Shown: positions 9,384-17,989, counted from the stretch's first letter. The stretch: DNA of 47,825 bases from Pseudomonas sp. GM80 (GCF_000282515.1 NZ_AKJD01000053.1:1-47825); one strand, 5' to 3'. Notes: a model not told the origin generated them from the sequence alone. A program made the numbers and translations.

Positions 9384-10994
9384 ATGACGACTGCATTTAC
9401 CAAACTGCACGCTGGCCTGTTGGCGGCGATCCTGGCTCTGGTGCCGATGACGCAGGTCAGCGCCAAGACGCCGGCCGATCAACTGATCGTCGGCATGAGC
9501 ATGGTCAACCTGTTTTCCATCGATCCGGCCAACGCGCCCGGCCTCGACGCTTCCGGCGTCAATGCAAATCTTTACGACACTCTGGTCAAGCGTGATCAGG
9601 GCAATCCGGAGCAGCATCTGCCGCAACTGGCCGAGCGCTGGACGATCAGCGACGACGGCAAGCAGATAACCTTTCATTTGCGTCAGGACGTGAAGTTTCA
9701 CTCCGGCAATCCGCTGACCGCTGAAGACGTGGCCTGGTCGCTGTACCGGGTGATGAAACTGAATTTCGGCCTGGCCACGACCTGGAAAGCCTACGGTTAT
9801 AACGTCGACAACATTCAGTCACTGATCCGCGCCAGCGATACCCACACGCTGGTCGTCGACTTGCCGCAAACCATGGACCCACTGTTATTGATCGACTCGC
9901 TGGCGATCTCGCCAAGCGCGGTGGTGATCGATCGCAAAACGGCTTTGGCGCATGAGAAAAACGCTGACCTCGGTGCTAACTGGCTGGTGACCAACGAGGC
10001 CGGCAGCGGACCCTTTGTGCTGAGCAAATGGACGGCGAACGACTCGCTGTTGCTGACCCGCTTCGACGGTTATTGGGGCGGTGCTGCCAAGCTCAAGCGC
10101 GTGGTGGTGCGGCACATGACCGAATCGCAGTCGCTGCGCCTGATGCTGGAACGCGGAGACCTCGATCTGGCGTATGGCATGGCCGCACCGGACATCCGCG
10201 CCATCGACGGTTCGGAAAAAATCCATGTGCAGTCACTGCCGCGCGGCACCATGTACTACGTCGCGCTGAGCATGAAACAGCCCGAATTTGCCAATCCCAA
10301 AGTGCGCGAAGCGGTGCGCAACCTGATCGACTACAAGGGCCTGGACGAACAGGTGATGCCGTATTACGGCCAGCTGAATCAGCAGCCGATGCAACTGAGT
10401 CTGGCGGCGCGCCTGCCGGATCCGGGTTATCACATGGACGTCGCCAAGGCGAAAAAACTCCTCGCCGAAGCCGGTTATCCGGACGGCTTCACCACGACCA
10501 TTCGCACATTGTCAGAGCCGCCCTTCATCGACATCGCCGCGCGCCTGCAAGCGACGCTGGCCGAGGGCGGGATCAAGGCCAGCATTGTCAACGGCACTGG
10601 TAACCAGGTGTATGGCGCGATGCGCGCGCGCAACTTCGACATCATCGTTGCGCGTGGGGCCGAGCGCTATCCGCATCCGTATTTCAGCCTGCGCACGTTT
10701 GCCTACAACCCCAACAACAGCGATGACGCCGGCCTGCCGAATTTCCAGGGCTGGCGTGCGTCGTTTTTCAGCCCGCAGCTCAATAGCCTGATTGATCAGG
10801 CCGGGGTCGAACGCGATGCCGGCCAGCGCCTGAACCTGTACCACCAGGCACAGAAAATCTACGACGAGCAGGTCGGCCCGATCATGATGATTTCGCAGAT
10901 GACCGACACCGTGGTCAGCGCCGCCGACGTCAAGGGTTTCGCCGGTGATGATGCCGAGGCGACGCGGTATCTGGGTGTCTACAAACAACGCTGA
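9384..10994 (+). CDS. ABC importer substrate-binding protein 2, family 5 paralogue
   Basis: A 536-residue paralogue of the protein at 6629-8239, with matching blocks almost throughout (KTPADQLIVGMSM, GYWGGAAKLKRVVVRHMTES, ADQ-to-KKLLAEAGYPDGF regions). A signal peptide ends at VSA (about residues 23-25). The ATG at 9384 follows GAAGGA at 9371-9376, so upstream in-frame codons are unlikely starts. A local difference is VARGAERYPHPYFSLRTF against VGRGGGGAERHPHSSLRTL in the first copy. Two receptors for one transporter suggest a split in ligand range, for example saturated and unsaturated products, but this is inferred. A strong hairpin follows the gene at 11001-11026. Confidence 0.88.
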   Translation: MTTAFTKLHAGLLAAILALVPMTQVSAKTPADQLIVGMSMVNLFSIDPANAPGLDASGVNANLYDTLVKRDQGNPEQHLPQLAERWTISDDGKQITFHLRQDVKFHSGNPLTAEDVAWSLYRVMKLNFGLATTWKAYGYNVDNIQSLIRASDTHTLVVDLPQTMDPLLLIDSLAISPSAVVIDRKTALAHEKNADLGANWLVTNEAGSGPFVLSKWTANDSLLLTRFDGYWGGAAKLKRVVVRHMTESQSLRLMLERGDLDLAYGMAAPDIRAIDGSEKIHVQSLPRGTMYYVALSMKQPEFANPKVREAVRNLIDYKGLDEQVMPYYGQLNQQPMQLSLAARLPDPGYHMDVAKAKKLLAEAGYPDGFTTTIRTLSEPPFIDIAARLQATLAEGGIKASIVNGTGNQVYGAMRARNFDIIVARGAERYPHPYFSLRTFAYNPNNSDDAGLPNFQGWRASFFSPQLNSLIDQAGVERDAGQRLNLYHQAQKIYDEQVGPIMMISQMTDTVVSAADVKGFAGDDAEATRYLGVYKQR

Positions 10995-11000
10995 ACGCTG

Positions 11001-11026
11001 CCCGGTGCGTCGGCGTACGCGCCGGG
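11001..11026 (+). promoter_or_regulatory. Intra-operon hairpin after second binding-protein gene
   Basis: CCCGGTGCGT (11001-11010) pairs with ACGCGCCGGG (11017-11026) over ten base pairs with one G-U, around a six-base loop. There is no T run, so it is more likely a 3' RNA-stabilising or attenuating structure than a terminator. This would fit the usual high ratio of binding protein to permease. Confidence 0.6.
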
Positions 11027-11050
11027 TGATCCTGAATTCAATCCGAGAAC

Positions 11051-11974
11051 ATGCCCATGATTGCCAACATGTCTTCTACTGATTCGAGCGCCAAGCGGCG
11101 GTTGGATCGTACCCCCGGATCCAGCTTCGACGCCTTCTGCAAAAGTGCCCTGAAAGTCTTGCGGCACTTGTTGCGCAACCCGATGACCCTGGCCGGATTG
11201 CTGGTCGCTTTGGTGCTGGTGGTGGTGGCGCTGTTTGCGCCGTGGATCGCCACCCATGATCCGGTGGCGCAAAACCTCGCCAATGCCCTGCAGGCGCCGG
11301 GCGCTGCCCACTGGTTCGGCACCGATGAATACGGCCGGGATATCTTCAGTCGGCTGGTCTACGGCTCGCGCATCACGCTGTACATCATCAGCCTGGTGAC
11401 CGTGATCGTCGGCCCGATCGGCCTGTTTATCGGCACTGTCTCCGGCTACTACGGTGGTGTGGTCGACACGGTGTTCATGCGCCTGACCGACATCTTCATT
11501 TCCTTCCCCAGCCTGGTGCTGGCGCTGGCGTTTATCGCTGCGCTCGGTCCGGGCCTGGAGCACGCGGTGGTAGCGATTGCGCTGACGTCGTGGCCGCCGA
11601 TCGCGCGACTGGCACGGGCGGAAACTCTGTCGTTGCGCAAGGCTGACTTCGTCGTGGCGGTGGAGCTGCAAGGGGCTTCGTCCACGCGAATCATCCTGCG
11701 GCACATTGTGCCGATGTGCATGTCGTCGGTGATCATCCGCCTGACCATGAACATGGCCGGGATCATCCTCACCGCAGCGGCTTTGGGCTTTCTCGGTCTC
11801 GGTGCGCAGGCGCCGTCGCCGGAGTGGGGCGCGATGATTTCCACCGGGCGCCGCTACATGCTCGAGTGCTGGTGGCTGGTGGCTGTTCCGGGGGCCGCAA
11901 TCATGTTGGTCAGCCTGGCTTTCAACCTGTTGGGCGACGGCCTGCGGGACATTCTTGATCCGCGCAGCGAGTAA
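11051..11974 (+). CDS. ABC importer inner-membrane permease, DppC type
   Basis: A 307-residue permease with a cytoplasmic N-terminal tail, a first span near residues 50-70 (TLAGLLVALVLVVVALFAPW), the DppC-type motif HWFGTDEYGRDIFSRLVYG, and the coupling-loop region FVVAVELQGASSTRIILRHI followed by GLGAQAPSPEWGAMIS. All are normal for the family. The ATG at 11051 has no strong ribosome site, and the internal ATG at 11069 is an alternative start. The ATPase gene follows after 11 bases. Confidence 0.9.
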   Translation: MPMIANMSSTDSSAKRRLDRTPGSSFDAFCKSALKVLRHLLRNPMTLAGLLVALVLVVVALFAPWIATHDPVAQNLANALQAPGAAHWFGTDEYGRDIFSRLVYGSRITLYIISLVTVIVGPIGLFIGTVSGYYGGVVDTVFMRLTDIFISFPSLVLALAFIAALGPGLEHAVVAIALTSWPPIARLARAETLSLRKADFVVAVELQGASSTRIILRHIVPMCMSSVIIRLTMNMAGIILTAAALGFLGLGAQAPSPEWGAMISTGRRYMLECWWLVAVPGAAIMLVSLAFNLLGDGLRDILDPRSE

Positions 11975-11985
11975 TCGGAGGCTGT

Positions 11986-12825
11986 ATGTCTGCAATCAAA
12001 TTGAACGTCGAAGGGCTCAATGTGCGCTTCGTCAATGCTCAGAAAGAAACCCATGCCGTGCGCGATGTGTCCTTCACCTTGGGGCGGGAAAAACTTGCCA
12101 TTGTCGGTGAGTCGGGCTCGGGTAAATCGACGGTCGGGCGCAGCCTGCTGAAACTGCACCCGGCCAGCGCGCGGATCACCGCCAAGGCCATGCAGTTCGG
12201 TGAAGTCGATCTGCTGTCAGCCGGCGAAAAGGTCATGCAGAAGATTCGTGGCCAGCGCATTTCGATGATCATGCAGGACCCGAAATACTCGCTGAACCCG
12301 GTGGTCAAGGTCGGCGATCAAATTGCCGAGGCGTATCTGGCGCACCACAAGGCCAGCCGCAGCGAGGCCCGCGAGCGGGTGCTGGAAATGCTCGAAAAGG
12401 TGCATATCCGTGATCCGCAACGGGTCTACAACCTGTACCCGCATGAGGTCTCCGGTGGGATGGGCCAGCGGATCATGATCGCGATGATGGTCATCACCCG
12501 ACCACAAGTGATCATTGCCGACGAGCCGACCTCGGCCCTCGATGTCTCGGTGCGTCAGCAAGTGCTCAACGTGCTGGAAGAACTGGTCGAGCAGCAGGAA
12601 ATGGGTCTGATTTTCGTCAGTCACGACCTCAACCTTGTGCGCAATTACTGCGACCGCGTGTTGGTGATGTACGCCGGCAGGGTGGTCGAATCGCTGGCCG
12701 CCTGCGACCTGCAACAAGCGCAACATCCCTATACCCGAGGCCTGATGGCGGCGTTGCCGAGCATGGACAACCGTCGCGAACGGTTGCCGGTGTTGCAACG
12801 CGATCCACTGTGGCTGACTTGCTGA
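11986..12825 (+). CDS. ABC importer ATPase, DppD type
   Basis: A 279-residue ATP-binding subunit. Walker A is GESGSGKST (about 42-50), the Q-loop lies in MIMQDPKYSLNP, the signature is VSGGMGQR, Walker B is VIIADEPTSALD and the switch histidine is in FVSHDLNLV. The usual C-terminal oligopeptide-transporter extension is short here. Good Shine-Dalgarno sequence (GGAGG) before the ATG. It pairs with the DppF-type ATPase that starts 10 bases after its stop. Confidence 0.92.
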   Translation: MSAIKLNVEGLNVRFVNAQKETHAVRDVSFTLGREKLAIVGESGSGKSTVGRSLLKLHPASARITAKAMQFGEVDLLSAGEKVMQKIRGQRISMIMQDPKYSLNPVVKVGDQIAEAYLAHHKASRSEARERVLEMLEKVHIRDPQRVYNLYPHEVSGGMGQRIMIAMMVITRPQVIIADEPTSALDVSVRQQVLNVLEELVEQQEMGLIFVSHDLNLVRNYCDRVLVMYAGRVVESLAACDLQQAQHPYTRGLMAALPSMDNRRERLPVLQRDPLWLTC

Positions 12826-12835
12826 GGAATCGACC

Positions 12836-13612
12836 ATGTCCATGATCCAAGCACACGCGCTGAACCTGAGTTTCGGCGCCGGCCCGGCCCTCAATCAGGT
12901 GCTGCACGACGTCAACCTCAGTGTCGCCGACGGCGAATCCTTCGGCCTGGTGGGGGAGTCCGGCTCCGGCAAGACCACCGTATTGCGCTGCCTGGCCGGG
13001 CAGTACCGGCACTGGACGGGCGAGTTGAGCATTGCCGGCGCGCCGCTGCAGCACAAGATTCCCAAGGAACATTTCCGTCAGGTGCAGATGGTGTTCCAGG
13101 ACCCTTACGGCTCGCTGCATCCGCGCCACACCGTCGACACGGCGCTGCGTGAGCCGCTGATTATCCACGGCGTGCGCGATAAGGACGACCGGATCAACGA
13201 GATCCTGCTCAAGGTCGGTCTGAACGACAGTTACCGTTTTCGCTATCCGCACCAGTTGTCCGGTGGCCAGCGCCAGCGGGTGGCGATTGCCCGTGCGCTG
13301 ATTCTCGAGCCGCGCGTATTGCTGCTCGATGAGCCGACCTCGGCGCTGGATGTCTCGGTGCAGGCGGAGATTCTCAATCTGCTGGCGGATTTGCGCCGGC
13401 GCGAGAAACTCACCTACCTGATGGTCACTCACGATCTCGGTGTGGTCACGCACCTGTGTGATCGGGTAGCGGTGATGCAGCAGGGCAAGATCGTCGAGCT
13501 GCTCGACAGTCAGGCGCTCAGCCAGGATCTGGCAAGCCACGCCTACACGCGGATGCTGGTGCAGGCCAGTCGTGATTTCAGCCAGGAGTCGGTGCACCAG
13601 CTCGCTGGTTAA
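12836..13612 (+). CDS. ABC importer ATPase, DppF type
   Basis: A 258-residue second ATPase. Walker A is GESGSGKTT (about 41-49), Q-loop MVFQDPYGSLHPRHTV, signature LSGGQRQR, Walker B VLLLDEPTSALD and H-loop MVTHDLGVVTH. It is shorter than typical DppF proteins (about 320-340 residues), ending soon after the core domain at VHQLAG, so the C-terminal extension is nearly absent, as in its partner. The tautomerase gene follows after 23 bases. Confidence 0.92.
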   Translation: MSMIQAHALNLSFGAGPALNQVLHDVNLSVADGESFGLVGESGSGKTTVLRCLAGQYRHWTGELSIAGAPLQHKIPKEHFRQVQMVFQDPYGSLHPRHTVDTALREPLIIHGVRDKDDRINEILLKVGLNDSYRFRYPHQLSGGQRQRVAIARALILEPRVLLLDEPTSALDVSVQAEILNLLADLRRREKLTYLMVTHDLGVVTHLCDRVAVMQQGKIVELLDSQALSQDLASHAYTRMLVQASRDFSQESVHQLAG

Positions 13613-13635
13613 GCCGATCCATCAAGGAGCGCGAC

Positions 13636-14004
13636 ATGCCGCATTGTCTTATCGATTGCCCGCAAACCCTGGCCCAGCGTGTCGGCGAGCAAACCCTGCT
13701 CGCTGCCGTGCATGACGCCCTCGATGCCTTCGGCCTGTTCAAGGCCGGGGACATCAAGGTGCGCCTCAATACGTTCACGCATTACCGCTGCGGCGCGGGC
13801 GCGGACGATTTTGTCCACATCGTCCTGTCGGTGTTGTCCGGGCGCAGTGCTGAACAGCGCCGGCGTCTGGCCTCGGCGACCGTGGCGGCGCTGCTCGCTT
13901 TGCTGCCGGACGTCGAGTCGCTGTCGATGGAGGTTGTGGAAATGCCCCGCGAGACATTCGTCAACCGCAGCCAATACCTGCAAGAAGCCGGATTGTCGGC
14001 CTGA
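13636..14004 (+). CDS. 5-carboxymethyl-2-hydroxymuconate delta-isomerase-like tautomerase
   Basis: A 122-residue protein of the CHMI branch of the tautomerase superfamily. It begins MPHCLIDCP, so removal of methionine exposes the catalytic proline at position 1. The family strand IKVRLNTFTHY, the block DFVHIVLSVLSGRS and the C-terminal SLSMEVVEMPRETFVNRSQYL are visible. The known family role is keto-enol isomerisation in homoprotocatechuate breakdown, but no other hpa genes are here. It lies between the ABC ATPases and the exo-polygalacturonase, so it may act on an unsaturated or keto-deoxy uronate. That role is inferred. Confidence 0.85.
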   Translation: MPHCLIDCPQTLAQRVGEQTLLAAVHDALDAFGLFKAGDIKVRLNTFTHYRCGAGADDFVHIVLSVLSGRSAEQRRRLASATVAALLALLPDVESLSMEVVEMPRETFVNRSQYLQEAGLSA

Positions 14005-14017
14005 ACAAGGAGTGCTC

Positions 14018-15835
14018 ATGCCTTATCGAAATGTTGTTCCGACGCGGCGCAAACAGCCTTTGGCTTTGTCGCTGGCGGCCACGTTGACGCTGGTTTGCAG
14101 TGTGCCGTCGTGGGCGCTGGAGGCGCCGGTAAAACTGCAGGTGCCGACCCTGGCCTACGATGATCAGCAGATCATCCTGGTCTGGGAAAAGCCCGCCGAT
14201 CACGCCGATATCAGCGACTACCGGGTCTACGCCAACGGTGTGTTGCTGGGCGGCAGCAACGCCAACAATGACCGCGTCTCGCCGGCCAAACCTTACATCG
14301 ACCGCTTCTACGAACAGGATGTTGCCGGTTTTCATCATCGCATCGGCATTCACAGTTACACCGCGCAAGGCTTGAAACCGGATACGGCCTATCGGTTCAC
14401 CGTGCGTTCGGTGGGCACCGATGGCACAGAGTCGGCCGACAGCCCGCCCGTTGTACAACGGACGAGCAAGGTCGCCGCCGTGTTCGATGTCAGGAAGTAC
14501 GGCGCCAAGGGTGACGGCAAAAGCCTTGATACTTTGGCGATCCAGAACGCCATCGACGCCTGCACCCCTGGCTGCAAAGTATGGTTGCCCAAGGGCACTT
14601 ACAAAAGCGGGGCGCTTTACCTGAAGAGCAACATCACCGTGGAAATCGCCGAGGGCGCAACGCTGCTGGGTTCCGAGCGGGCCGAAGACTATCCGCTGGC
14701 CGGCTATATCCAGTATCCGTATTCGAGCACCGTGCGCCCGGCGTCGCTGATCAACGCCTTGCCGCGTGATCCGCGTCAGCATCAGTCGTTCGAAAACATC
14801 CGCATCGTCGGCAAAGGCACGATTGACGGTAACGGCTGGAAGCGCCGCGCCGATGTCGTCGACGAACGCGGTCAGCCATTGCCGTTCTACCTGCCCAGCG
14901 ACAACACCCGCTACCAACAGGACGGCATTCTGGCCAAGGCGCAAGTCGAACAAGCGGTGGCGCGCGGCATGAACGTCAAGGATGCCTACGGCCAGATGCG
15001 CTCGTCGCTGATCACCCTGCGCAACGTGAAAAATGTGTTCTACGGCGGTTTCACCGTGGTGAACCCGGCCTTCCACGGGATCATGAACCTGGAAACCGAA
15101 AACGTGGTGCTGGCCAATACCACGCATAAAACCTACGACGCCAATAACGGCGACGGTATCGAATTCGCCAACAGCAAGGGCGCGATGGTCTTCAACAACT
15201 TCTTTGATACCGGCGATGACTGCGTCAATTTTGCTGCGGGTACCGGGGCCGATGCCGTGCAGCAAAAGCCGCAGGAAGACGCCTGGATCTTCAATAACTA
15301 CTTCCGCAAGGGCCACGGCATGGTGGTTGCCGGCAGCCATACCGGCGCGTGGATTCAAAACATCCTCGCCGAAGACAACGTTTCCGATGGCACCGATGCC
15401 GGCCTGCGCATGAAGAGCACCAACTTCATGGGCGGCGGCGCGCGTAACGTGATCTTCCGCGACTCGGCGATCCGCAATACGCTCAAGCAGGCGTTCATTT
15501 TCACCCTCGACTATAACGATCCGAACGCCAAGTTGGATTACCAGCGTTCAACCATTCCCGGGCAGTTCCGCGATATCCGCGTCGCCGACGTGAGCGTCGA
15601 AAATGCTCAAGGCAGGGCGATCGAGGTCAAGGGCGACAGTCAGCATGACGCCTGGCATCAAGGGTTGGTGTTCGAGCGCGTACGCTTCAGTGGCTCGGCC
15701 AAGGCGCAGATTGACGGGTTGAAGGATTCGCTGTTCGAGCATGTGTCGTTCAGCGGGCACGGCGCTACCAACCCGTGGCAAATCACCGGCAGTGTCGGGC
15801 TGACGTTCAAGGATGTGCAGCCACCACCTCCGTAG
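14018..15835 (+). CDS. pehX: Secreted exo-polygalacturonase with FN3 domain, GH28 (PehX-like)
   Basis: A 605-residue exported enzyme. The signal peptide has a twin-arginine-containing basic start (PTRRKQPLALSLAATLTLV) and ends near SWA at about residue 33. A fibronectin type III domain (about 40-150) leads into a right-handed beta-helix GH28 domain. The GH28 catalytic set is present: NNGDGIEF (NxD), TGDDCVNF (DD), KGHGMVV (GHG) and LRMKST (RxK). The length and FN3-GH28 layout match Erwinia/Dickeya PehX, which releases digalacturonate from chain ends. The ATG at 14018 follows AAGGAG (14007-14012), so the longer upstream frame overlapping the tautomerase gene is rejected. It ends the ABC operon. 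Confidence 0.9.
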   Translation: MPYRNVVPTRRKQPLALSLAATLTLVCSVPSWALEAPVKLQVPTLAYDDQQIILVWEKPADHADISDYRVYANGVLLGGSNANNDRVSPAKPYIDRFYEQDVAGFHHRIGIHSYTAQGLKPDTAYRFTVRSVGTDGTESADSPPVVQRTSKVAAVFDVRKYGAKGDGKSLDTLAIQNAIDACTPGCKVWLPKGTYKSGALYLKSNITVEIAEGATLLGSERAEDYPLAGYIQYPYSSTVRPASLINALPRDPRQHQSFENIRIVGKGTIDGNGWKRRADVVDERGQPLPFYLPSDNTRYQQDGILAKAQVEQAVARGMNVKDAYGQMRSSLITLRNVKNVFYGGFTVVNPAFHGIMNLETENVVLANTTHKTYDANNGDGIEFANSKGAMVFNNFFDTGDDCVNFAAGTGADAVQQKPQEDAWIFNNYFRKGHGMVVAGSHTGAWIQNILAEDNVSDGTDAGLRMKSTNFMGGGARNVIFRDSAIRNTLKQAFIFTLDYNDPNAKLDYQRSTIPGQFRDIRVADVSVENAQGRAIEVKGDSQHDAWHQGLVFERVRFSGSAKAQIDGLKDSLFEHVSFSGHGATNPWQITGSVGLTFKDVQPPPP

Positions 15836-15843
15836 AACCCTGA

Positions 15844-16122
15844 TCAAGGTTTCGGCGATTTACCGAGATCTTCCGAGTCGCTTGAAGTGGCTGCATCTTT
15901 TGCCGTTTCATGCGACTCGGCGCCGGAGTTCGAGCCCGACGCCTCTTCACCTTTCTTGTCGGCCTTGTCTGCGTTGGACTGAGCTTTGCCGGCCTGATTC
16001 ACGCCGGGAAGCGCGGTCGGTGGCGCGGCAGACTCGTCAGCGGTCTTCGCGGCTGCCGAGGCGAAAAGCGGGCAGGCCGCGAGCAGGCCGGCCAGGGTGA
16101 TTGCTGCAATTTTGCTGTTCAT
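15844..16122 (-). CDS. Small exported hypothetical protein, Ser/Ala/Lys-rich
   Basis: A 92-residue product with a good signal peptide (MNSKIAAITLAGLLAACPLF, cleavage near ASA at 21-23), then a low-complexity hydrophilic tail rich in Ala, Ser, Asp, Glu and Lys that is probably disordered. No catalytic motif is seen and no function is assigned. It converges on the exo-polygalacturonase gene with only eight bases between stops and lies downstream of rtcR. Codon use looks coding and the signal peptide argues for a real gene. Confidence 0.65.
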   Translation of the reverse strand: MNSKIAAITLAGLLAACPLFASAAAKTADESAAPPTALPGVNQAGKAQSNADKADKKGEEASGSNSGAESHETAKDAATSSDSEDLGKSPKP

Positions 16123-16222
16123 GATGGGCGTCTTCCGGTCGAAGCGGATGGTGATTCATTGGAAGCGCCCGGCAAGCAAAGGTGCCCGCTGCTGGACGGG
16201 CGGTCTGTCGCTAAAATTCGCC

Positions 16223-17827
16223 TCACTTGGGTTCGATAATCTGGCCCCACTCGAGCCCGAATCGGCCGAGGTATTTCCTCAGTCGATCGGCATCGTTGGG
16301 TTGTGCCTTGGCCTGGCGCGATATTCCGAACAGCCGGCGGCCGGCATCGGACAAGCTGTCTGCCTGCCGGCATACCTCGATCACTGCCTTCAATTGCAAG
16401 CGGTCAAAAAGATCCATGGTTTCGGCGTCCCCCGGCAATTCTCCTGAAATCGCCTGCGGTTGCGCCAAGCCCCAGGCATAACGCAGCCGGTCGATCTCTT
16501 CCTGCACCTGCGCCTCATCAATCCGTCCGCTGTCGGCGAGGGTCGCCATGCGCGTAATCGACGCCGACAATTCGCGGAAGTTGCCCAACCACGCCGCCTC
16601 GCGAGAGCTGGCGAACGTCAAGTAGCTGCGCCGGGCTTCGAGGTTGAAGCGCACCAGTTGCCCGTGTTCGCGGGCGTGGCGTTCCAGCTCAAAATCAATG
16701 TTCGGTTCAATGTCCTCGCGGCGGCCGGCGAGGCCGGGCAGGTCGAACGTCCACAGGTTGATGCGCGCGTACAAATCTTCGCGAAACAAACCATCAGCGA
16801 CTCGGCTGCGCAGGTCGCGGTGGGTGCCGGCGATGATCAGGAAATCGCTTTCAACTTCCTTGTCCGAGCCCAGCGGAAAGAAGCGTTTTTCTTCAATCGC
16901 CTTGAGCAGCATCGCTTGCTCGTCTGCGCCCAGTTCGCCGATCTCATCGAGAAACAGCATGCCGCCATCGGCAGCGCGCAACAGGCCATCGCGAGCGTTC
17001 TGTGCGCCGGTGAAGGCGCCTTTGACATGGCCGAACAGCGCCGACATCGCGCCATCGCCACGCAAGGTGGCGCAGTTGACCTCGACAAAACGCCCTTGCA
17101 TCTGATGGCGACTGCGTTTGAGTTCGTAGATGCGTCGGGCGAGGAAGGATTTGCCGGCGCCGGTCGGGCCGATCAGCAGCATCGGCGCCTTCGAGCGCAC
17201 GGCCACGCGCTCGATCTGTTCGATCGAGCGGTTGAAGGCGGCGTTGCGTGTGGCGATGCCGGACTTCAAGAACTCCAGGCCTTCGAGGCGCTTGTTGGCG
17301 AAGCGCGAAGCGATGCGATCGTAACGCGACAGGTCGAGATCGATCAGGGCATGCGTGCCGATGGCGTGATCGCTTTCGCTGTTGCGCTTGGCCGGGGAGG
17401 TCTGGATCAGCCGCGCTGGCAGATAGCGCGCCTCGGTCAGCAGGAACCAGCAAATCTGCGCGACGTGGGTGCCGGTGGTGATGTGGACGAGGTAGTCCTC
17501 GCGCTCGGTGTCGAAATCGTAGGCGGTGGTGAAGTCGTGCAGTGCGCCGTAGACCTCTTCGAAATCCCACGGGTTGCGCAGTGACATCGGGTGCAGGCGC
17601 ACTTCGGTCTCTGGCGAAACCTGCTGGATGTCGACGCGCACCCGCTCGGCGAGGCTGACGTCGCGGGCGTCGATGCCGTGAATCAGCTCGAGCCGGTTGA
17701 TCAGCACGTCTTGCTGTTGGCAAAGGCCAACACTGGGGCGCCAATGGCTCCAGCGATTGGCACCCTTGCCGACGCGATCGAGGGTGGCGCCGATAAATCC
17801 GATGGCGACGGTTTGCTTGCTTGGCAT
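16223..17827 (-). CDS. rtcR: RtcR, sigma-54-dependent activator of the RNA repair operon
   Basis: A 534-residue bacterial enhancer-binding protein. The N-terminal RtcR domain (1 to about 185), related to CARF ligand-binding folds, includes VHITTGTH (115-121). The AAA+ domain has Walker A GPTGAGKS (220-227), the sigma-54 contact loop GAFTGA (270-275) and Walker B MLFLDE (290-295). The C-terminal region (about 480-534) contains the DNA-binding helices (LSDAGRRLFGISRQAK). RtcR is known to be held inactive by its N-terminal domain until RNA-damage ligands appear. It is divergent from rsr-rtcB-rtcA, whose sigma-54 promoter is at 17974-17989, which fits the paradigm exactly. Confidence 0.95.
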   Translation of the reverse strand: MPSKQTVAIGFIGATLDRVGKGANRWSHWRPSVGLCQQQDVLINRLELIHGIDARDVSLAERVRVDIQQVSPETEVRLHPMSLRNPWDFEEVYGALHDFTTAYDFDTEREDYLVHITTGTHVAQICWFLLTEARYLPARLIQTSPAKRNSESDHAIGTHALIDLDLSRYDRIASRFANKRLEGLEFLKSGIATRNAAFNRSIEQIERVAVRSKAPMLLIGPTGAGKSFLARRIYELKRSRHQMQGRFVEVNCATLRGDGAMSALFGHVKGAFTGAQNARDGLLRAADGGMLFLDEIGELGADEQAMLLKAIEEKRFFPLGSDKEVESDFLIIAGTHRDLRSRVADGLFREDLYARINLWTFDLPGLAGRREDIEPNIDFELERHAREHGQLVRFNLEARRSYLTFASSREAAWLGNFRELSASITRMATLADSGRIDEAQVQEEIDRLRYAWGLAQPQAISGELPGDAETMDLFDRLQLKAVIEVCRQADSLSDAGRRLFGISRQAKAQPNDADRLRKYLGRFGLEWGQIIEPK

Positions 17828-17828
17828 G

Positions 17829-17866
17829 TTTATCTCAAAAGATAAAAGACGATATCCAATGATAAA
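17829..17866. promoter_or_regulatory. Candidate RtcR upstream activating sequence (repeated GATAAA)
   Basis: TTTATC (17829-17834) is the inverted form of GATAAA, which recurs at 17841-17846 and 17861-17866, the last two exactly 20 bases apart (about two helical turns). The cluster lies 110-145 bases upstream of the -24 box, the usual enhancer distance. It also abuts the rtcR start, so autoregulation is possible. Binding is inferred. Confidence 0.45.
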
Positions 17867-17932
17867 TATTCGGTGATGGGTTTGTCGTCAGTTGATTCGA
17901 TGAAATACGGCATAAAAAATAAAAATGTTGTA

Positions 17933-17945
17933 AATCAATAAGATA
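17933..17945 (+). promoter_or_regulatory. Possible IHF site between enhancer and sigma-54 promoter
   Basis: AATCAATAAGATA matches the IHF consensus WATCAANNNNTTR with one mismatch. It sits in an AT-rich stretch between the enhancer repeats and the -24 box, where IHF commonly bends DNA for sigma-54 activators. Confidence 0.4.
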
Positions 17946-17973
17946 TAAATATTTTTCGTTGGAAATCAAAAGC

Positions 17974-17989
17974 TGGCACAGCCGCTGCA
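17974..17989 (+). promoter_or_regulatory. Sigma-54 (-24/-12) promoter of rsr-rtcB-rtcA
   Basis: TGGCACAGCCGCTGCA has the invariant GG and GC dinucleotides 12 bases apart and a near-perfect -24 box (TGGCAC). Transcription should begin near position 18000. That rules out the in-frame codon at 17990 as the rsr start and supports the ATG at 18032. Confidence 0.88.

Noticed and set aside
13679..14017. N-terminal extension of the exo-polygalacturonase
   Set aside because: It overlaps the tautomerase gene in another frame and lacks a signal peptide at its start. The ATG at 14018 has a strong ribosome site and is followed by one.
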